Assembly (NCBI GenBank): GCA_003388555.1
Contig: QQVD01000061.1
Coordinates: 1-61,953 of the forward strand
DNA from: Acidobacteriota bacterium
Lineage (GTDB): Bacteria > Acidobacteriota > Thermoanaerobaculia > Multivoradales > Multivoraceae
DNA: 61,953 bases
Reading direction: 5' to 3'
The notes beneath the pieces are model-generated. The model did not search any database. It saw only the letters and a list, made by a program, of their open reading frames with translations, and was not told the origin of the DNA. Below are positions 38,295 to 50,534 of this stretch, piece by piece. The position numbers were made by a program, and so were the translations under genes. Each line of letters opens with the position of its first letter. Within the stretch, counting starts at the first letter, position 1.

Positions 38295-38969
38295 ATGATC
38301 ACTGGCTACAACACCGACGTGCGCCACGCCGGTCGGTCGTTCCATGTCCAGACCGAGGACAAGGGCGAGTCGAACCCCTACATCGAGAGCCTGATCTACG
38401 TCGGCGGCCAGGTCCTGGCAGCGAAGCGCACCGACTACGCCGAGGCGCTGGCGGACGGCGCCGAGGAGAAGGCGATCACGGAGCTGATGGATCGCCAGCA
38501 CGGCGAGATGATCTCGGCGATCCAGAACGGCGACTACGACGCGCAGGTCGTCGAGCTCTTCGGTGAGGTCAAGCCATCGGCCGGTTCGGCGGAGCCGAAG
38601 GGCGGCGCCGCCGCCGCCTCGGAGCGCACGCTGGACGAGGTGATCCTCGACTACCTCGCCACCGAGGCGGAGTCCGAGCGCATGGTGCTGCAGCTCGAGG
38701 AGGAGGTCGAGATCGTCTTCGGCGTCACGACCGCTCTGCGGGTGCGTACCTGCCTGAGCAAGAGCGGCCTGCCGATCTCGGGCGCCGAGGTGATGATCAA
38801 GATGATCTCCACCCTCACCGAGCCGCGGGTGCTGGCCACGGGCATCACCGACGACGACGGGCTGCTGCAGATCCCGGTTCAATTGCCGGAGCTGGCGCGT
38901 GGAAACTCGGCACTGATCATCACCGCTGGCGCCAACGACGACCGCGCCGAGCTCAAGTACCTGCTGTGA
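38295..38969 (+). CDS. Conserved-looking protein of unknown function
   Basis: The 224-residue product starts MITGYNTDVRHAGRSFHVQT and has no signal peptide or membrane segment. Residues 1-85 are mixed strand and helix (IESLIYVGGQVLAAKRTDYA). A Gly/Ala-rich linker follows at about 95-110, then a domain with a beta-sandwich look (TCLSKSGLPISGAEVMIKM, ITDDDGLLQIPVQLPE). No family name is recognised. Start at ATG 38295 has a weak purine-rich region upstream. The thiS gene follows after 43 bases, so the two may share a transcript. Confidence 0.85.
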   Translation: MITGYNTDVRHAGRSFHVQTEDKGESNPYIESLIYVGGQVLAAKRTDYAEALADGAEEKAITELMDRQHGEMISAIQNGDYDAQVVELFGEVKPSAGSAEPKGGAAAASERTLDEVILDYLATEAESERMVLQLEEEVEIVFGVTTALRVRTCLSKSGLPISGAEVMIKMISTLTEPRVLATGITDDDGLLQIPVQLPELARGNSALIITAGANDDRAELKYLL

Positions 38970-39012
38970 GCCGCGGCCGCGAATCTCGCCCAGCCCCGGC
39001 GAGGAGCACTTG

Positions 39013-39261
39013 GTGAGTGACTCGCGAGACAGCGTCGCCACTCCCGGCGGCGAGGGGGAGCTGGTGCTGCGAGTCAACGGCGAGGAGCGCGCGCTGCCGG
39101 CGGGATTGAGCCTCGCCGGGCTGCTGCAGCGCCTCGACCGTCACCCGCGCACGGTGGCGATCGAGCACAACGGCGAGATCGTCCCACGCGATCGTTTCGC
39201 GCACACTGCGCTGCGCCACGGCGACCGGATCGAGATCGTCCAGTTCGTGCAGGGCGGCTGA
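39013..39261 (+). CDS. thiS: ThiS-type sulfur carrier protein
   Basis: This is a ubiquitin-fold sulfur carrier; its C-terminal thiocarboxylate donates sulfur to the thiazole of thiamine. The 82-residue product has LRVNGEERALPAGLSLAGLL, VAIEHNGEIVPRDRF and the essential C-terminal Gly-Gly in VQFVQGG. GAGGAG six bases before GTG 39013 sets the start. No thiG, thiF or thiazole-synthase gene is nearby, so the partner is elsewhere or the protein serves another sulfur pathway. It has an N-terminal extension of about 15 residues. Confidence 0.9.
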   Translation: MSDSRDSVATPGGEGELVLRVNGEERALPAGLSLAGLLQRLDRHPRTVAIEHNGEIVPRDRFAHTALRHGDRIEIVQFVQGG

Positions 39262-39341
39262 TCCGCTGGACACCGCGATCGGGGGCCGGCGCGGTCGTTT
39301 GCCGGTCTGGGTCGCGGGCGGGACGTCGGCGTGTCGGGACG

Positions 39342-39371
39342 CTGACCGGCGCGACGGTCGCGTGCTATAGT
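39342..39371 (+). promoter_or_regulatory. Probable promoter of tRNA-Lys
   Basis: CTGACC (39342-39347) and TATAGT (39366-39371) are 18 bases apart and end 12 bases before the tRNA 5' end. Confidence 0.6.
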
Positions 39372-39383
39372 GCGCGGCTTCGT

Positions 39384-39459
39384 GGGCCGCTAGCTCAATT
39401 GGCAGAGCAACAGACTCTTAATCTGTGGGTTCTAGGTTCGATTCCTAGGCGGCTCACCA
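39384..39459 (+). tRNA. tRNA-Lys(CTT)
   Basis: A 76-base cloverleaf with acceptor stem GGGCCGC/GCGGCTC (one G-U pair), anticodon stem ACAGA/TCTGT around CTCTTAA giving anticodon CTT, T-arm GGTTCGATTCC and encoded CCA. Confidence 0.97.
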
Positions 39460-39588
39460 CCTCGCCCCACTTCTCCAGGCTTCGAGCGAGTCCTCCAGCC
39501 GAGCGCACTGGACTCGTCGCACGAGGGCGCCGCGCTCCGCTGGCCGGGAGAGCCGTGGAGCCGCGTCAGCGGCCCGAGATCGGCACCG

Positions 39589-39673
39589 GCGAAAGTGGCG
39601 GAACTGGTAGACGCGCCAGACTTAGGATCTGGTCCCGCAAGGGGTGGGGGTTCGAGTCCCCCCTTTCGCACCA
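39589..39673 (+). tRNA. tRNA-Leu(TAG)
   Basis: An 85-base tRNA with a long variable arm. Acceptor stem GCGAAAG/CTTTCGC, anticodon stem CCAGA/TCTGG around CTTAGGA giving anticodon TAG, T-arm GGTTCGAGTCC and encoded CCA. It lies 45 bases upstream of tig. Confidence 0.97.
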
Positions 39674-39718
39674 GCCGCGCCTCGCCGGCGTCGGCTGGGG
39701 CTGTCCGGAGTCAAACCG

Positions 39719-41287
39719 ATGAGTGTCGTTCTCTCCACCGAAGACGTGGGCGCCAGCCGCAAGGCGGTGACCATCGAGGTCCCGTTGCCCGCCGTCGAGG
39801 CCGAGCTGCAGCGGGTGGTCAAGATGTACGCCCAGCAGGTCCGCCTGCCCGGGTTCCGCAAGGGCAAGACGCCGGCGGCGATCGTGCGCAAGCGCTTCCG
39901 CAGCGAGATCGACCAGGAGGTGCTGGAGCGACTGATCCCGCGCTACTGGAAGCAGGCCCAGGCCGAGCAGTCGATCGAGCCGCTGCTGCAGCCCACGGTG
40001 GGCGACGTGCAGCTCAAGGACGGCGAGCCGCTGGTGTTCACCGCCACGGTGGACGTCCGGCCGGAGGTGGAGGTCTCGAGCAATCGGGACTTCGACCTGC
40101 CGGACAGCGAGGTGCTGGTCGGCGACGCCGAGGTCGAGTCCTTCATCGAGCGGTTGCGCGAGCAGCAGGCCGACTGGGACCCGACCGAGCGCCCGGCGGC
40201 GCGGGGTGACCAGGTCCACCTGAAGATCCGCGAGGCGACGTCGGCGCCGTCCGAGACCGCCGAGACCGCCGAAGCGTCCAGGGAGTCGGCAGCCGGGTCC
40301 GGCGCCGAGGAAAGTGGCGACGCCGACGAGGCGGCCAGCGACGACTGGCAGGACCTCACCATCGAGGTCGGTCAGGAAGGCCTCTGGGAAGAGCTGAGCC
40401 TGGCGGTGACCGGATTGGAGAAGGGGCGCACGGCCGGCTTCGAGCGCCAGGAGCCGCAGGCTCCGCAGGCCGAGGGCGCCGAGCCGCAGATGCGCACTCG
40501 CAAGTTCGACCTCGAGGTGCTCGAGGTGCGCGAGCGTCGGCTCGGAGAGCTGGACGACGCGGCGGCGAAGGCGCTGGGCTTCGACACCGTCGCCGAGTTG
40601 CAGAAGCGCGTGCACGACTCGTTGCTCGCCGAGAAGCGCCGCGAGCGCAGCCGCGAACGGGAGCAGAAGATGTTGGAGCAGCTCGTCGAGCGCCATCCGA
40701 TGGAGTTGCCCGAGCGGGTGGTCGAGGCCGAGGTGCAGTCGATGGCCCGGGACTACGCCGAATCGCTGCAACAGCGTGGCGTCGATCTGCAGAACGCCGG
40801 CATCGACTGGAAGGACCTCTTCGAACGTATGAAGCCGCAGGCGGAGCGTCGGGTGCACGCTCGCCTGGCGGTCGACGCGGTTGCCGCTCACGACGGAGTC
40901 GCGGTGAGCGAGGAGGAGCTGGAGCACGCGCTGGCGCAGATCGCCAGGAGCCAGAAGCAGAGCACGGTCGCGGTGCGCGCCGCCCTCGATCGCGACGGAC
41001 GGCTGCAGGAGCTGCGTCAGCAGATGCGTCGCGAGAAGACGGTGCGCCTGCTGCTCGGCGAGGACGCCGACCTGACCCGCGATGACCACACGCACGAGCA
41101 TTCGCACGACCACGACCACGATCACGATCACGATCACGACCACGGTCACCACCACGACCACTCGCACCATCACGATCACTCCGACCACGACCACTCGCAC
41201 GATCACGATGCCGTCCCCCGGGCGGGCGGTGACGAGGCTCAGGTCGAGGAGCCGGCGCGGGCCGACGAGGACCCGTCGACGCCCTGA
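39719..41287 (+). CDS. tig: Trigger factor with a histidine-rich C-terminal tail
   Basis: Trigger factor is the ribosome-bound chaperone and peptidyl-prolyl isomerase. The N-terminal domain has VRLPGFRKGKTPAAIVRKRF, which includes the ribosome-binding GFRxGK-type motif. The PPIase-like domain (about residues 150-285) carries an Ala/Glu/Ser-rich insertion at about 180-210. The helical C-terminal domain follows. The product is 522 residues, about 90 longer than E. coli Tig. The excess comes partly from a tail (nt 41081-41210) with about 22 His alternating with Asp, then an acidic end. GGAG nine bases before ATG 39719 sets the start. Confidence 0.96.
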   Translation: MSVVLSTEDVGASRKAVTIEVPLPAVEAELQRVVKMYAQQVRLPGFRKGKTPAAIVRKRFRSEIDQEVLERLIPRYWKQAQAEQSIEPLLQPTVGDVQLKDGEPLVFTATVDVRPEVEVSSNRDFDLPDSEVLVGDAEVESFIERLREQQADWDPTERPAARGDQVHLKIREATSAPSETAETAEASRESAAGSGAEESGDADEAASDDWQDLTIEVGQEGLWEELSLAVTGLEKGRTAGFERQEPQAPQAEGAEPQMRTRKFDLEVLEVRERRLGELDDAAAKALGFDTVAELQKRVHDSLLAEKRRERSREREQKMLEQLVERHPMELPERVVEAEVQSMARDYAESLQQRGVDLQNAGIDWKDLFERMKPQAERRVHARLAVDAVAAHDGVAVSEEELEHALAQIARSQKQSTVAVRAALDRDGRLQELRQQMRREKTVRLLLGEDADLTRDDHTHEHSHDHDHDHDHDHDHGHHHDHSHHHDHSDHDHSHDHDAVPRAGGDEAQVEEPARADEDPSTP

Positions 41288-41482
41288 CACCGGATCCCTC
41301 AGATCGCGCGGACCCCGCCGACAACCCGCGACAGCCCACCGACAGCCTGCAGTGGAGGCCGGGAGGCGCTGCCGGCGCCCTGGCCCAGAGAGGCATCGCG
41401 GCGCCCGGCCGGTCGACGGGGAATTCGTCCCGGCGCGCGCTGTTCCCACATGGCCCGCATCCAAGGAGGAGCCCAGACAGAC

Positions 41483-42070
41483 ATGTTCATCCCCTACGTG
41501 GTCGAGCAGACCAGCCGCGGCGAGCGGTCCTACGACATCTACTCCCGCCTGCTCAAGGACAACATCATCTTCCTCGGGCGGGCGATCGACGACGATCTGG
41601 CCAACGCGGTGATCGCGCAGATGCTCTTCCTCGAGTCGGAGAACCCCGAGAAGGACATCTTCCTCTACGTGAACTCGCCCGGTGGCTCGGTGACCGCAGG
41701 CTTCGCCATCTACGACACGATGCAGCACGTCAAGCCCGACGTGGCGACACTCTGCGTCGGTCAGGCGGCTTCCTTCGGCGCCGTCCTCCTGGCCGGCGGC
41801 GCCAAGGGCAAGCGCTACATCCTCCCCAACAGCCGGGTGCTGATCCACCAGCCGTGGGTGACCGGGCTCGGCGGGCAGCAGTCGGACATCGACATCCACG
41901 CCCGCGACCTGCTGAGGATGCGCTCGCGGATCGACGAGGTGCTGGCGCAGCACACCGGCAAGTCGATCGAGGAGATCCACGCCGACACTGAGCGCGACAA
42001 GATCCTCGAGGCGACCGCGGCGGTGGAATACGGACTGGTCGACAAGGTGATGGAGCGCGGCGACCGCTGA
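41483..42070 (+). CDS. clpP: ATP-dependent Clp protease proteolytic subunit
   Basis: ClpP forms the tetradecameric serine protease chamber used by ClpX. The start [20 protein letters not shown] is canonical; an ATG at 41450 would add 11 residues not seen in the family. Catalytic Ser is in [11 protein letters not shown], His in [12 protein letters not shown] and Asp in ADTERDKIL. Length is 195 residues. AAGGAGGA lies 12 bases before the ATG. Order tig-clpP-clpX-lon is conserved in many bacteria. Confidence 0.97.
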   Translation: MFIPYVVEQTSRGERSYDIYSRLLKDNIIFLGRAIDDDLANAVIAQMLFLESENPEKDIFLYVNSPGGSVTAGFAIYDTMQHVKPDVATLCVGQAASFGAVLLAGGAKGKRYILPNSRVLIHQPWVTGLGGQQSDIDIHARDLLRMRSRIDEVLAQHTGKSIEEIHADTERDKILEATAAVEYGLVDKVMERGDR

Positions 42071-42545
42071 CGACGCTCGGGTGAGTGCAGGGGTCGCGAC
42101 AGTCGGCAGGGCTCTTGCACCGCTTCACGGGGGCAGCTGCCCGGGACGGGCGGTGTTCCGCCCCGATGCGCGGCCAGATCGGAGCGCGAGGCGTCCGGGT
42201 GCGGAGGCCGGGAGCGTTGGAGGGAGCGGGATCGGAGGCGGTTCGACGCAGCGCATCCGGGCGGGGTCGGCGAGTGGCCGGCAGTCTGGAATCCGGACGT
42301 TCCGGAACGGGTTGATCCAGACACCGGACTGCAGGCCCGGCGCGGCGTCTCAAGTTGACACCCCTCGGGCCGGCTCCGTACGATGATCGGAGAGTCGGAA
42401 GGCAGCGAAATCCGCGACAGATCGTGAGTCCACGGCCATTCGGCGGCGAAGTCCGTCGAGTTCCGGTGGCGGCACGATCGGGGGTCGGGAGGCGCGCGAG
42501 GCGTCACCTCCCGGAACACGGCTCCCCGGTGGATCGGAGTAGCGA
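42071..42545. other. clpP-clpX intergenic region
   Basis: These 475 bases hold no gene. The strong promoter at 42355-42384 lies inside, leaving a leader of about 155 bases before clpX. Upstream of it the sequence is GC-rich and featureless to the eye. Confidence 0.55.
42355..42384 (+). promoter_or_regulatory. Strong sigma-70-type promoter upstream of clpX-lon
   Basis: A consensus TTGACA (42355-42360) and TACGAT (42379-42384) are separated by 18 bases. It indicates that clpX and lon have their own transcription start apart from clpP. Confidence 0.7.
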
Positions 42546-43784
<1,239 letters not shown>

Positions 43785-43845
43785 GCCGAGCCGGTCGCCG
43801 CCCCATACGGTCGCCGGCCCGACCACGCACAGCCCCAGGTTCAAC

Positions 43846-46260
43846 ATGACATCGACCCATACCAAGAGCGAGACCCTCAGACTGCCGGTCGTGCCCCTGC
43901 GCGACATGGTGGTCTTCCCCTACATGATGGCGCCGTTCATCGTGGGACGGGAGGGATCCGTGCGCGCGCTCGAGCGCACCCTGACCTCGGCCGACAAGAA
44001 GATCTTCCTGGTCGCCCAGAAGGATCCGAAGGTCGACGACCCGGGACGCGGCGACGTCTTCGACATCGGCGTCGTCGCCCGGGTGGTGCAGAACATCAAG
44101 CTGCCCAACGGCAACGTCAAGGTGATGGTCGAGGGGCTGCGCCGCGGTCGTCTCAGCGAGCTCAGCGAGGGCGACGGCGCCTACGAGAACGACATCGAGG
44201 CCTACACGATCGACTTCCCCGTCGACGAGAAGGTCCAGATGTACATGAGCAAGCTGCTCAACCTCTTCGAGCAGTACGCGAAGATGTCGCACCATCTCGC
44301 CTTCGAGAGCCTGATGTCGACGCTCAAGCTCGACGATCCCGACCGCTTCGCCGACACCCTGGCTTCCCACCTGATGGTGAGCACCCAGGAGAAGCAGAAG
44401 CTGCTCGACTGCTTCAACCCGTACGAGCGCCTGCAGTTGATCCACGACCTGCTCGATGTCGAGGTCGAGAAGATCAACATCGACAAGCGCATCAACGTGC
44501 AGGTCAAGAAGCAGATGGAGAAGGCGCAGAAGGAGTACTACCTCAACGAGAAGATCAAGGCGATCCACCAGGAGCTCGGTCGCAAGGACGACCGCGCCGA
44601 CGAGGTCGCTGAGCTGCGCGAGAAGATCGAGAAGATCGGGCTGCCCAAGGACGCCAAGGAGAAGGCCGAGCAGGAGCTCAAGCGGCTCGAGTCGATGCCG
44701 CCGGTCTCGGCCGAGGCGACGGTCTCACGCAACTTCGTCGAGTGGCTCGTCTCGGTGCCGTGGAAGAAGAAGAGCCGCGAGCTCAAGGACCTCAAGAAGG
44801 CCGAGAAGATCCTGCACGACGGCCACTACGGCCTGGAGAAGATCAAGGAGCGCATCCTCGAGTTCCTCGCCGTGCGCCAGCTCACCGGCAAGACCCAGAG
44901 CTCGATCCTCTGCTTCGTCGGCCCGCCAGGCGTCGGCAAGTCGTCGCTCGCCAAGTCGATCGCCGAGGCCACCGGCCGCAAGTTCGTCCGCCTGTCGCTG
45001 GGCGGAGTGCGCGACGAGGCAGAGATCCGCGGCCACCGGCGCACCTACATCGGCGCCTTCCCTGGCCAGATCATCCAGATGATGAAGAAGGCCGGCACCA
45101 TCAACCCCGTCTTCCTGCTCGACGAGATCGAGAAGATGGCGATGGACTTCCGTGGCGACCCGTCGGCGGCGCTGCTCGAGGTGCTCGACCCGGAGCAGAA
45201 CGACACCTTCGTCGACCACTACCTCGACGTCGAGTACGACCTCTCCAAGGTCATGTTCATCGCCACCGCGAACACGCTGCACACGATCCCCGGTCCGTTG
45301 CGCGATCGCATGGAGGTGATCCAGCTCTCCGGCTACACCCCGAACGAGAAGCTCGAGATCGCCAAGCGCTTCCTGGTGCCGAAGCAGATCGACAGCCACG
45401 GGCTGAAGGGCAAGGAAGTCACCTTCACCGACGATGCGCTGCGCAAGGTGATGGACTCCTACACCCGCGAGGCCGGGGTGCGGAACCTCGAGCGCGAGAT
45501 CGGCTCGATCTGCCGGAAGGTGGTCCGTGGGGTCGTCGAGGGCAAGTACCCCGAGGGGCTGACGGTCGAGGCCGACCTGGTGCCAGAGCTGCTCGGCAAG
45601 CCCAAGTTCCGCCGCCGCGGCAAGCTCGAGGAGTCGGAGGTCGGCGTCGCCACGGGCCTGGCCTGGACCGAGGTCGGCGGCGAGATCCTCGAGAGCGAAG
45701 TCGGCCTGATGAAGGGCAAGGGCAAGCTGATCCTCACCGGCAAGCTCGGCGATGTGATGCAGGAATCGGCACGCGCAGCGCTGTCGTACCTGCGCAGTCG
45801 GGCCGATTCGCTGCAGATCGACCCCGAGTTCTCCGAGCAGAGCGACATCCACATCCACGTGCCCGAAGGGGCGATCCCCAAGGACGGCCCTTCGGCGGGC
45901 ATCACGATGGCCACCGCCCTGGTCTCGGCGCTGAGTGAGCGCCCGGTGCGCAAGGACATCGCGATGACCGGAGAGATCACCCTGCGCGGCAAGGTCCTGC
46001 CGGTCGGCGGCATCAAGGACAAGGCGCTGGCGGCCTTCCGGGCCGGCATCCACGAGGTGATCCTGCCGGAAGAGAACGAGAAGGACGTCGAGGAGATCCC
46101 CAGCGAGATCCGCGACCTGATGGAGATCCACCTCGTCAAGTCGATGGATCAGGTGCTCGAGATCGCGCTCGGCGCCGAGCTGGCGGCCGGCGAGGCTCCC
46201 GCCGAGTTCGAGAAGCCGGCCGAGACGCCGGCGGTCGACCCGGGCTCCCTGGCCCACTGA
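43846..46260 (+). CDS. lon: Lon protease (endopeptidase La)
   Basis: Lon is the ATP-dependent cytoplasmic protease for damaged and regulatory proteins. In order: the N-terminal LAN domain ([16 protein letters not shown]), a coiled coil, the AAA+ domain with [15 protein letters not shown] and [10 protein letters not shown], and the protease domain with Ser in [11 protein letters not shown] and Lys in [15 protein letters not shown]. Length 804 residues, ending in a Pro/Ala/Glu tail. No heat-shock inverted repeat was seen upstream. No strong ribosome site is visible before ATG 43846. Confidence 0.98.
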   Translation: MTSTHTKSETLRLPVVPLRDMVVFPYMMAPFIVGREGSVRALERTLTSADKKIFLVAQKDPKVDDPGRGDVFDIGVVARVVQNIKLPNGNVKVMVEGLRRGRLSELSEGDGAYENDIEAYTIDFPVDEKVQMYMSKLLNLFEQYAKMSHHLAFESLMSTLKLDDPDRFADTLASHLMVSTQEKQKLLDCFNPYERLQLIHDLLDVEVEKINIDKRINVQVKKQMEKAQKEYYLNEKIKAIHQELGRKDDRADEVAELREKIEKIGLPKDAKEKAEQELKRLESMPPVSAEATVSRNFVEWLVSVPWKKKSRELKDLKKAEKILHDGHYGLEKIKERILEFLAVRQLTGKTQSSILCFVGPPGVGKSSLAKSIAEATGRKFVRLSLGGVRDEAEIRGHRRTYIGAFPGQIIQMMKKAGTINPVFLLDEIEKMAMDFRGDPSAALLEVLDPEQNDTFVDHYLDVEYDLSKVMFIATANTLHTIPGPLRDRMEVIQLSGYTPNEKLEIAKRFLVPKQIDSHGLKGKEVTFTDDALRKVMDSYTREAGVRNLEREIGSICRKVVRGVVEGKYPEGLTVEADLVPELLGKPKFRRRGKLEESEVGVATGLAWTEVGGEILESEVGLMKGKGKLILTGKLGDVMQESARAALSYLRSRADSLQIDPEFSEQSDIHIHVPEGAIPKDGPSAGITMATALVSALSERPVRKDIAMTGEITLRGKVLPVGGIKDKALAAFRAGIHEVILPEENEKDVEEIPSEIRDLMEIHLVKSMDQVLEIALGAELAAGEAPAEFEKPAETPAVDPGSLAH

Positions 46261-46393
46261 CCCGAGCACGCGGCCGCGGCGCTCGCGCCGACTCACTGGT
46301 CGCTCAGCGGGATCCAGGTGAGCGGCGCCGCGCGCCCTTCCCGGCGTCGGCTCGGCGTTGGCTCAGCGTTCTCCTTGGCGCAGGATTCGGGCG

Positions 46394-46978
46394 ATGAAGA
46401 TCCACAGCGCAGATTTCGTCGGCAGCGCTACCGATTCCGGCCAGTTCGTGCGCGACGACCTGCCCCAGGTCGCCTTCGCGGGTCGCTCGAACGTCGGCAA
46501 GTCGAGCCTGATCAACAAGATGCTGCAGCGCAAGGCGCTGGCCAGGACGAGCTCGAAGCCAGGCCGCACGCGACTGGTGAATTATTTCCTGGTCAATCAG
46601 CGTTGGTACCTGGTGGACCTCCCCGGATACGGATACGCCAAGGCCCCGAAGACCGAGCGCGAGGCTTGGGGACGGTTGGTCGAGTCATACCTGGGCAGCG
46701 TCCGTGGACCTCTCATCCTCGTCCTACTGGTCGATGCGAAGATCTCCGGCACTCCACTCGATGCCCAGGCAGCCGAGTACTTCCGCTCGCTCGACGTGCG
46801 GCTGGTGGTCGCTGCGACGAAGATCGATCGTCTGCCGCGATCGAAGCGGGCGCGGAGCGTGCAGGAGATCTCCGCCCTGGTCCATCGTCGGGCCGACGAA
46901 CCGGTCGTACCGGTGTCGGCGCAGAGCGGCGAAGGCGTCGACGAGCTCTGGCGGGCGCTGCAGCCAGTTCTCGGCTGA
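46394..46978 (+). CDS. engB: Ribosome biogenesis GTP-binding protein EngB/YsxC
   Basis: EngB is a TrmE-Era-like GTPase needed for 50S assembly. G1 GRSNVGKSSLI, G2/G3 KPGRTRLVNYF and VDLPGYGYAKAP, and G4 TKIDRLPRSKR are all present. From ATG 46394 the protein has 194 residues; the frame to 46358 would add 12 unneeded residues. It follows lon by 133 bases, a common order in this gene block. Confidence 0.96.
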   Translation: MKIHSADFVGSATDSGQFVRDDLPQVAFAGRSNVGKSSLINKMLQRKALARTSSKPGRTRLVNYFLVNQRWYLVDLPGYGYAKAPKTEREAWGRLVESYLGSVRGPLILVLLVDAKISGTPLDAQAAEYFRSLDVRLVVAATKIDRLPRSKRARSVQEISALVHRRADEPVVPVSAQSGEGVDELWRALQPVLG

Positions 46979-47240
46979 CGCCGCCGGACCGAGGGAGGCG
47001 CCGGCGATGCCTCGGGCGCCCCGGGGCGCTGCTGCTCCTGTCCCTCCGCATCCGGCGTCCCGCGGCTGAAACCGACCGGCACCCCGGTGCCGAAATCTGC
47101 AAGACCGATTCCCCCCGATCGTGCTCCCCGCGCGATCGATCCACACCCCCCACCGCCGCGCTCCGCGGCAACTCGTCCGGAACAGCGAGACCCATCCTCC
47201 TCCGCGTCCGAGGCGAGCTCGAGAGAAAGGCCCCCCAGCC

Positions 47241-48557
<1,317 letters not shown>

Positions 48558-48651
48558 GGGCCCATTGCGGGACTGGGCCGAGGCGTCGCCGAGCCGTTCA
48601 TGACGGTCGGCGATCGCCCGGCCGCTCGCCGCCCGGGCAGCGGATCCCCCC

Positions 48652-48720
48652 GTTGCCCGTGGCGTCGGCGACCTGACGGCGGCCCCCGGTCCGACGTTGC
48701 GGCTTCCGGCCACGGGCAAC
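48652..48720. repeat. 11-bp inverted repeat downstream of rho
   Basis: GTTGCCCGTGG (48652-48662) is perfectly complementary to CCACGGGCAAC (48710-48720), with 47 bases between. It lies in the convergent region between rho and the aldehyde dehydrogenase gene and could form a long hairpin in the rho 3' end. Confidence 0.65.
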
Positions 48721-48799
48721 TCGGTGGCGGAGCACCGCGGCGCTGCGGGCGGCGGCGATCGACTGGCGGCGACCCGACCGTGCTGCGGATGCTCGGCGG

Positions 48800-50347
48800 C
48801 TAGCCGAGGTCGAACTCGACTCCCTGGGCCAGTGGCAGATCGTCGCCGTAGTTGATTGTGCAGGTCTGGCGGCGCATGTAGGCCTTCCACGAATCGGAGC
48901 CCGCCTCGCGCCCGCCGCCGGTCTCCTTCTCGCCGCCGAAGGCGCCGCCGATCTCGGCTCCCGAGGTGCCGATGTTGACGTTGGCGATGCCGGTGTCGCT
49001 GCCGACCGCGGAGAGGAAGCGCTCCGCCGCCTGGAGGTTGGTGGTGAAGATCGCCGACGAAAGACCCTGCGGCACTGCGTTGTGCTGCGCGATCACCTCG
49101 TCGAGATCGTCGAACTCCATCAGGTAGAGGATCGGCGCGAAGGTCTCCTCACAGACGATCGGCAGGTCGGCGCTGGCCCGCACCAGGGTCGGCTCGACGA
49201 AGAAGCCGCCGCTGCGCTCCACCCGGTTGCCGCCGCAGAGGATCTCGGCGCCCTGCTCGCGGGCCTGCTCGAGGGCGCGCTCCATGCCCTCGACGGCATC
49301 TTCGTCGATCAGCGGTCCGATCAGGGTGCCCTCGGCGAGCGCGTCGCCGATGCTCATCGAGCGGAAGGCGGAAGCGATGCTCTCGGTCAGCGACCCGGCG
49401 ATGCCGCGCTGCAGGAAGAGGCGACGACAGGTGGTGCAGCGCTGGCCGGTGGTGCCGGCCGCTGCGAAGGCGATGGCGCGCAGCGCCAGCGCGGGATCGG
49501 CGTCGTCCATCACGATGATGCCGTTGTTACCGCCGAGCTCGAGCAGGCTGCGGCCGAGGCGCTCGGCGACCAGGGTGCCGACGCGGCGCCCCATGCGCAC
49601 CGAGCCGGTGGCGGAGATGAGTGGGAAGCGTCGATCGCGGACCATCGGCTCTCCCACCTCCTGATCGCTGCCGATCAGCAGGGAGAAGACCGGCGGCGCT
49701 CCGCACTCGCGCAGTACCCTCTCGGCGATCCGGGTCACCGCGACGGCCGTCAGCGGCGACTTGGGTGATGGCTTCCACACCGTGCTGTTGCCGCACACCG
49801 CGGCGACGGTGGAGTTCCAGGCCCAGACGGCGACGGGGAAGTTGAAGGCCGTGATGATTCCGACGGGTCCCAGCGGGTGCCACTGCTCGTACATCCGGTG
49901 CTGCGGCCGCTCCGAGTGCATGGTCTTGCCGTAGAGCTGGCGCGACATGCCGACCGCGAGGTCGGCCATGTCGATCATCTCCTGCACCTCGCCGAGGCCC
50001 TCGCTGGTGATCTTGCCGACCTCGAGGGTGACCAGCCGGCCGAGGGCATCCTTGTGCTCGCGCAGCGCGTTGCCCAGTTGCCGGACCACCTCGCCACGCT
50101 GGGGCGCCGGCCAGGTGCGCCATTCGCGGAAGGCCTCGACCGAGGCCTCGACGACGCGTTCGGCCTGTTCCGCGGTGGCCATGCGCACGCTCGCCAGCAC
50201 TCTCCCGGTCGAAGGATCGACCGATTCGAGGGTCTCGCCGCCGCACTCCAGCCACTCACCGCACCAGGCGCCCTGGTGCCTGTCCTCGACTCCCAGCTGA
50301 CGCAGGATGCGCTGCGCCTCGTCGTTGCGTGCTCTTCCTTCGCTCAT
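48800..50347 (-). CDS. L-aminoadipate-semialdehyde dehydrogenase (ALDH7 family)
   Basis: The enzyme would oxidise alpha-aminoadipate semialdehyde to aminoadipate with NAD(P)+. The long match to the ALDH7/antiquitin group includes YGKTMHSERPQHRMYEQWHP, AFNFPVAVWAWN, the catalytic Glu in LLELGGNNG and the catalytic Cys in GTTGQRCTTCRRLF. Length is 515 residues; ATG 50347 has GGAGAG five bases upstream. The frame to 51016 is antisense to the ligase gene. Lysine 6-aminotransferase lies 2.4 kb upstream on the same strand, which supports the substrate. Confidence 0.93.
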   Translation of the reverse strand: MSEGRARNDEAQRILRQLGVEDRHQGAWCGEWLECGGETLESVDPSTGRVLASVRMATAEQAERVVEASVEAFREWRTWPAPQRGEVVRQLGNALREHKDALGRLVTLEVGKITSEGLGEVQEMIDMADLAVGMSRQLYGKTMHSERPQHRMYEQWHPLGPVGIITAFNFPVAVWAWNSTVAAVCGNSTVWKPSPKSPLTAVAVTRIAERVLRECGAPPVFSLLIGSDQEVGEPMVRDRRFPLISATGSVRMGRRVGTLVAERLGRSLLELGGNNGIIVMDDADPALALRAIAFAAAGTTGQRCTTCRRLFLQRGIAGSLTESIASAFRSMSIGDALAEGTLIGPLIDEDAVEGMERALEQAREQGAEILCGGNRVERSGGFFVEPTLVRASADLPIVCEETFAPILYLMEFDDLDEVIAQHNAVPQGLSSAIFTTNLQAAERFLSAVGSDTGIANVNIGTSGAEIGGAFGGEKETGGGREAGSDSWKAYMRRQTCTINYGDDLPLAQGVEFDLG

Positions 50348-50534
50348 ACTCTCTCCATCGCGGGGCCGACTCGGCGCCAGCCCCGATGAGTGTTTGGTGT
50401 CGGTTCGCTCGGCGGCCCGGCGGGTGCGCCGCGATACGGCGCGGATCGCGCGTCGCGATGCGGCGGACGGGGCCGAGCTGGCGCAGCGGTGCTCGCGGCA
50501 CGTGCGGCTCGGGTGGCAGGAGGATAGCAACAGC

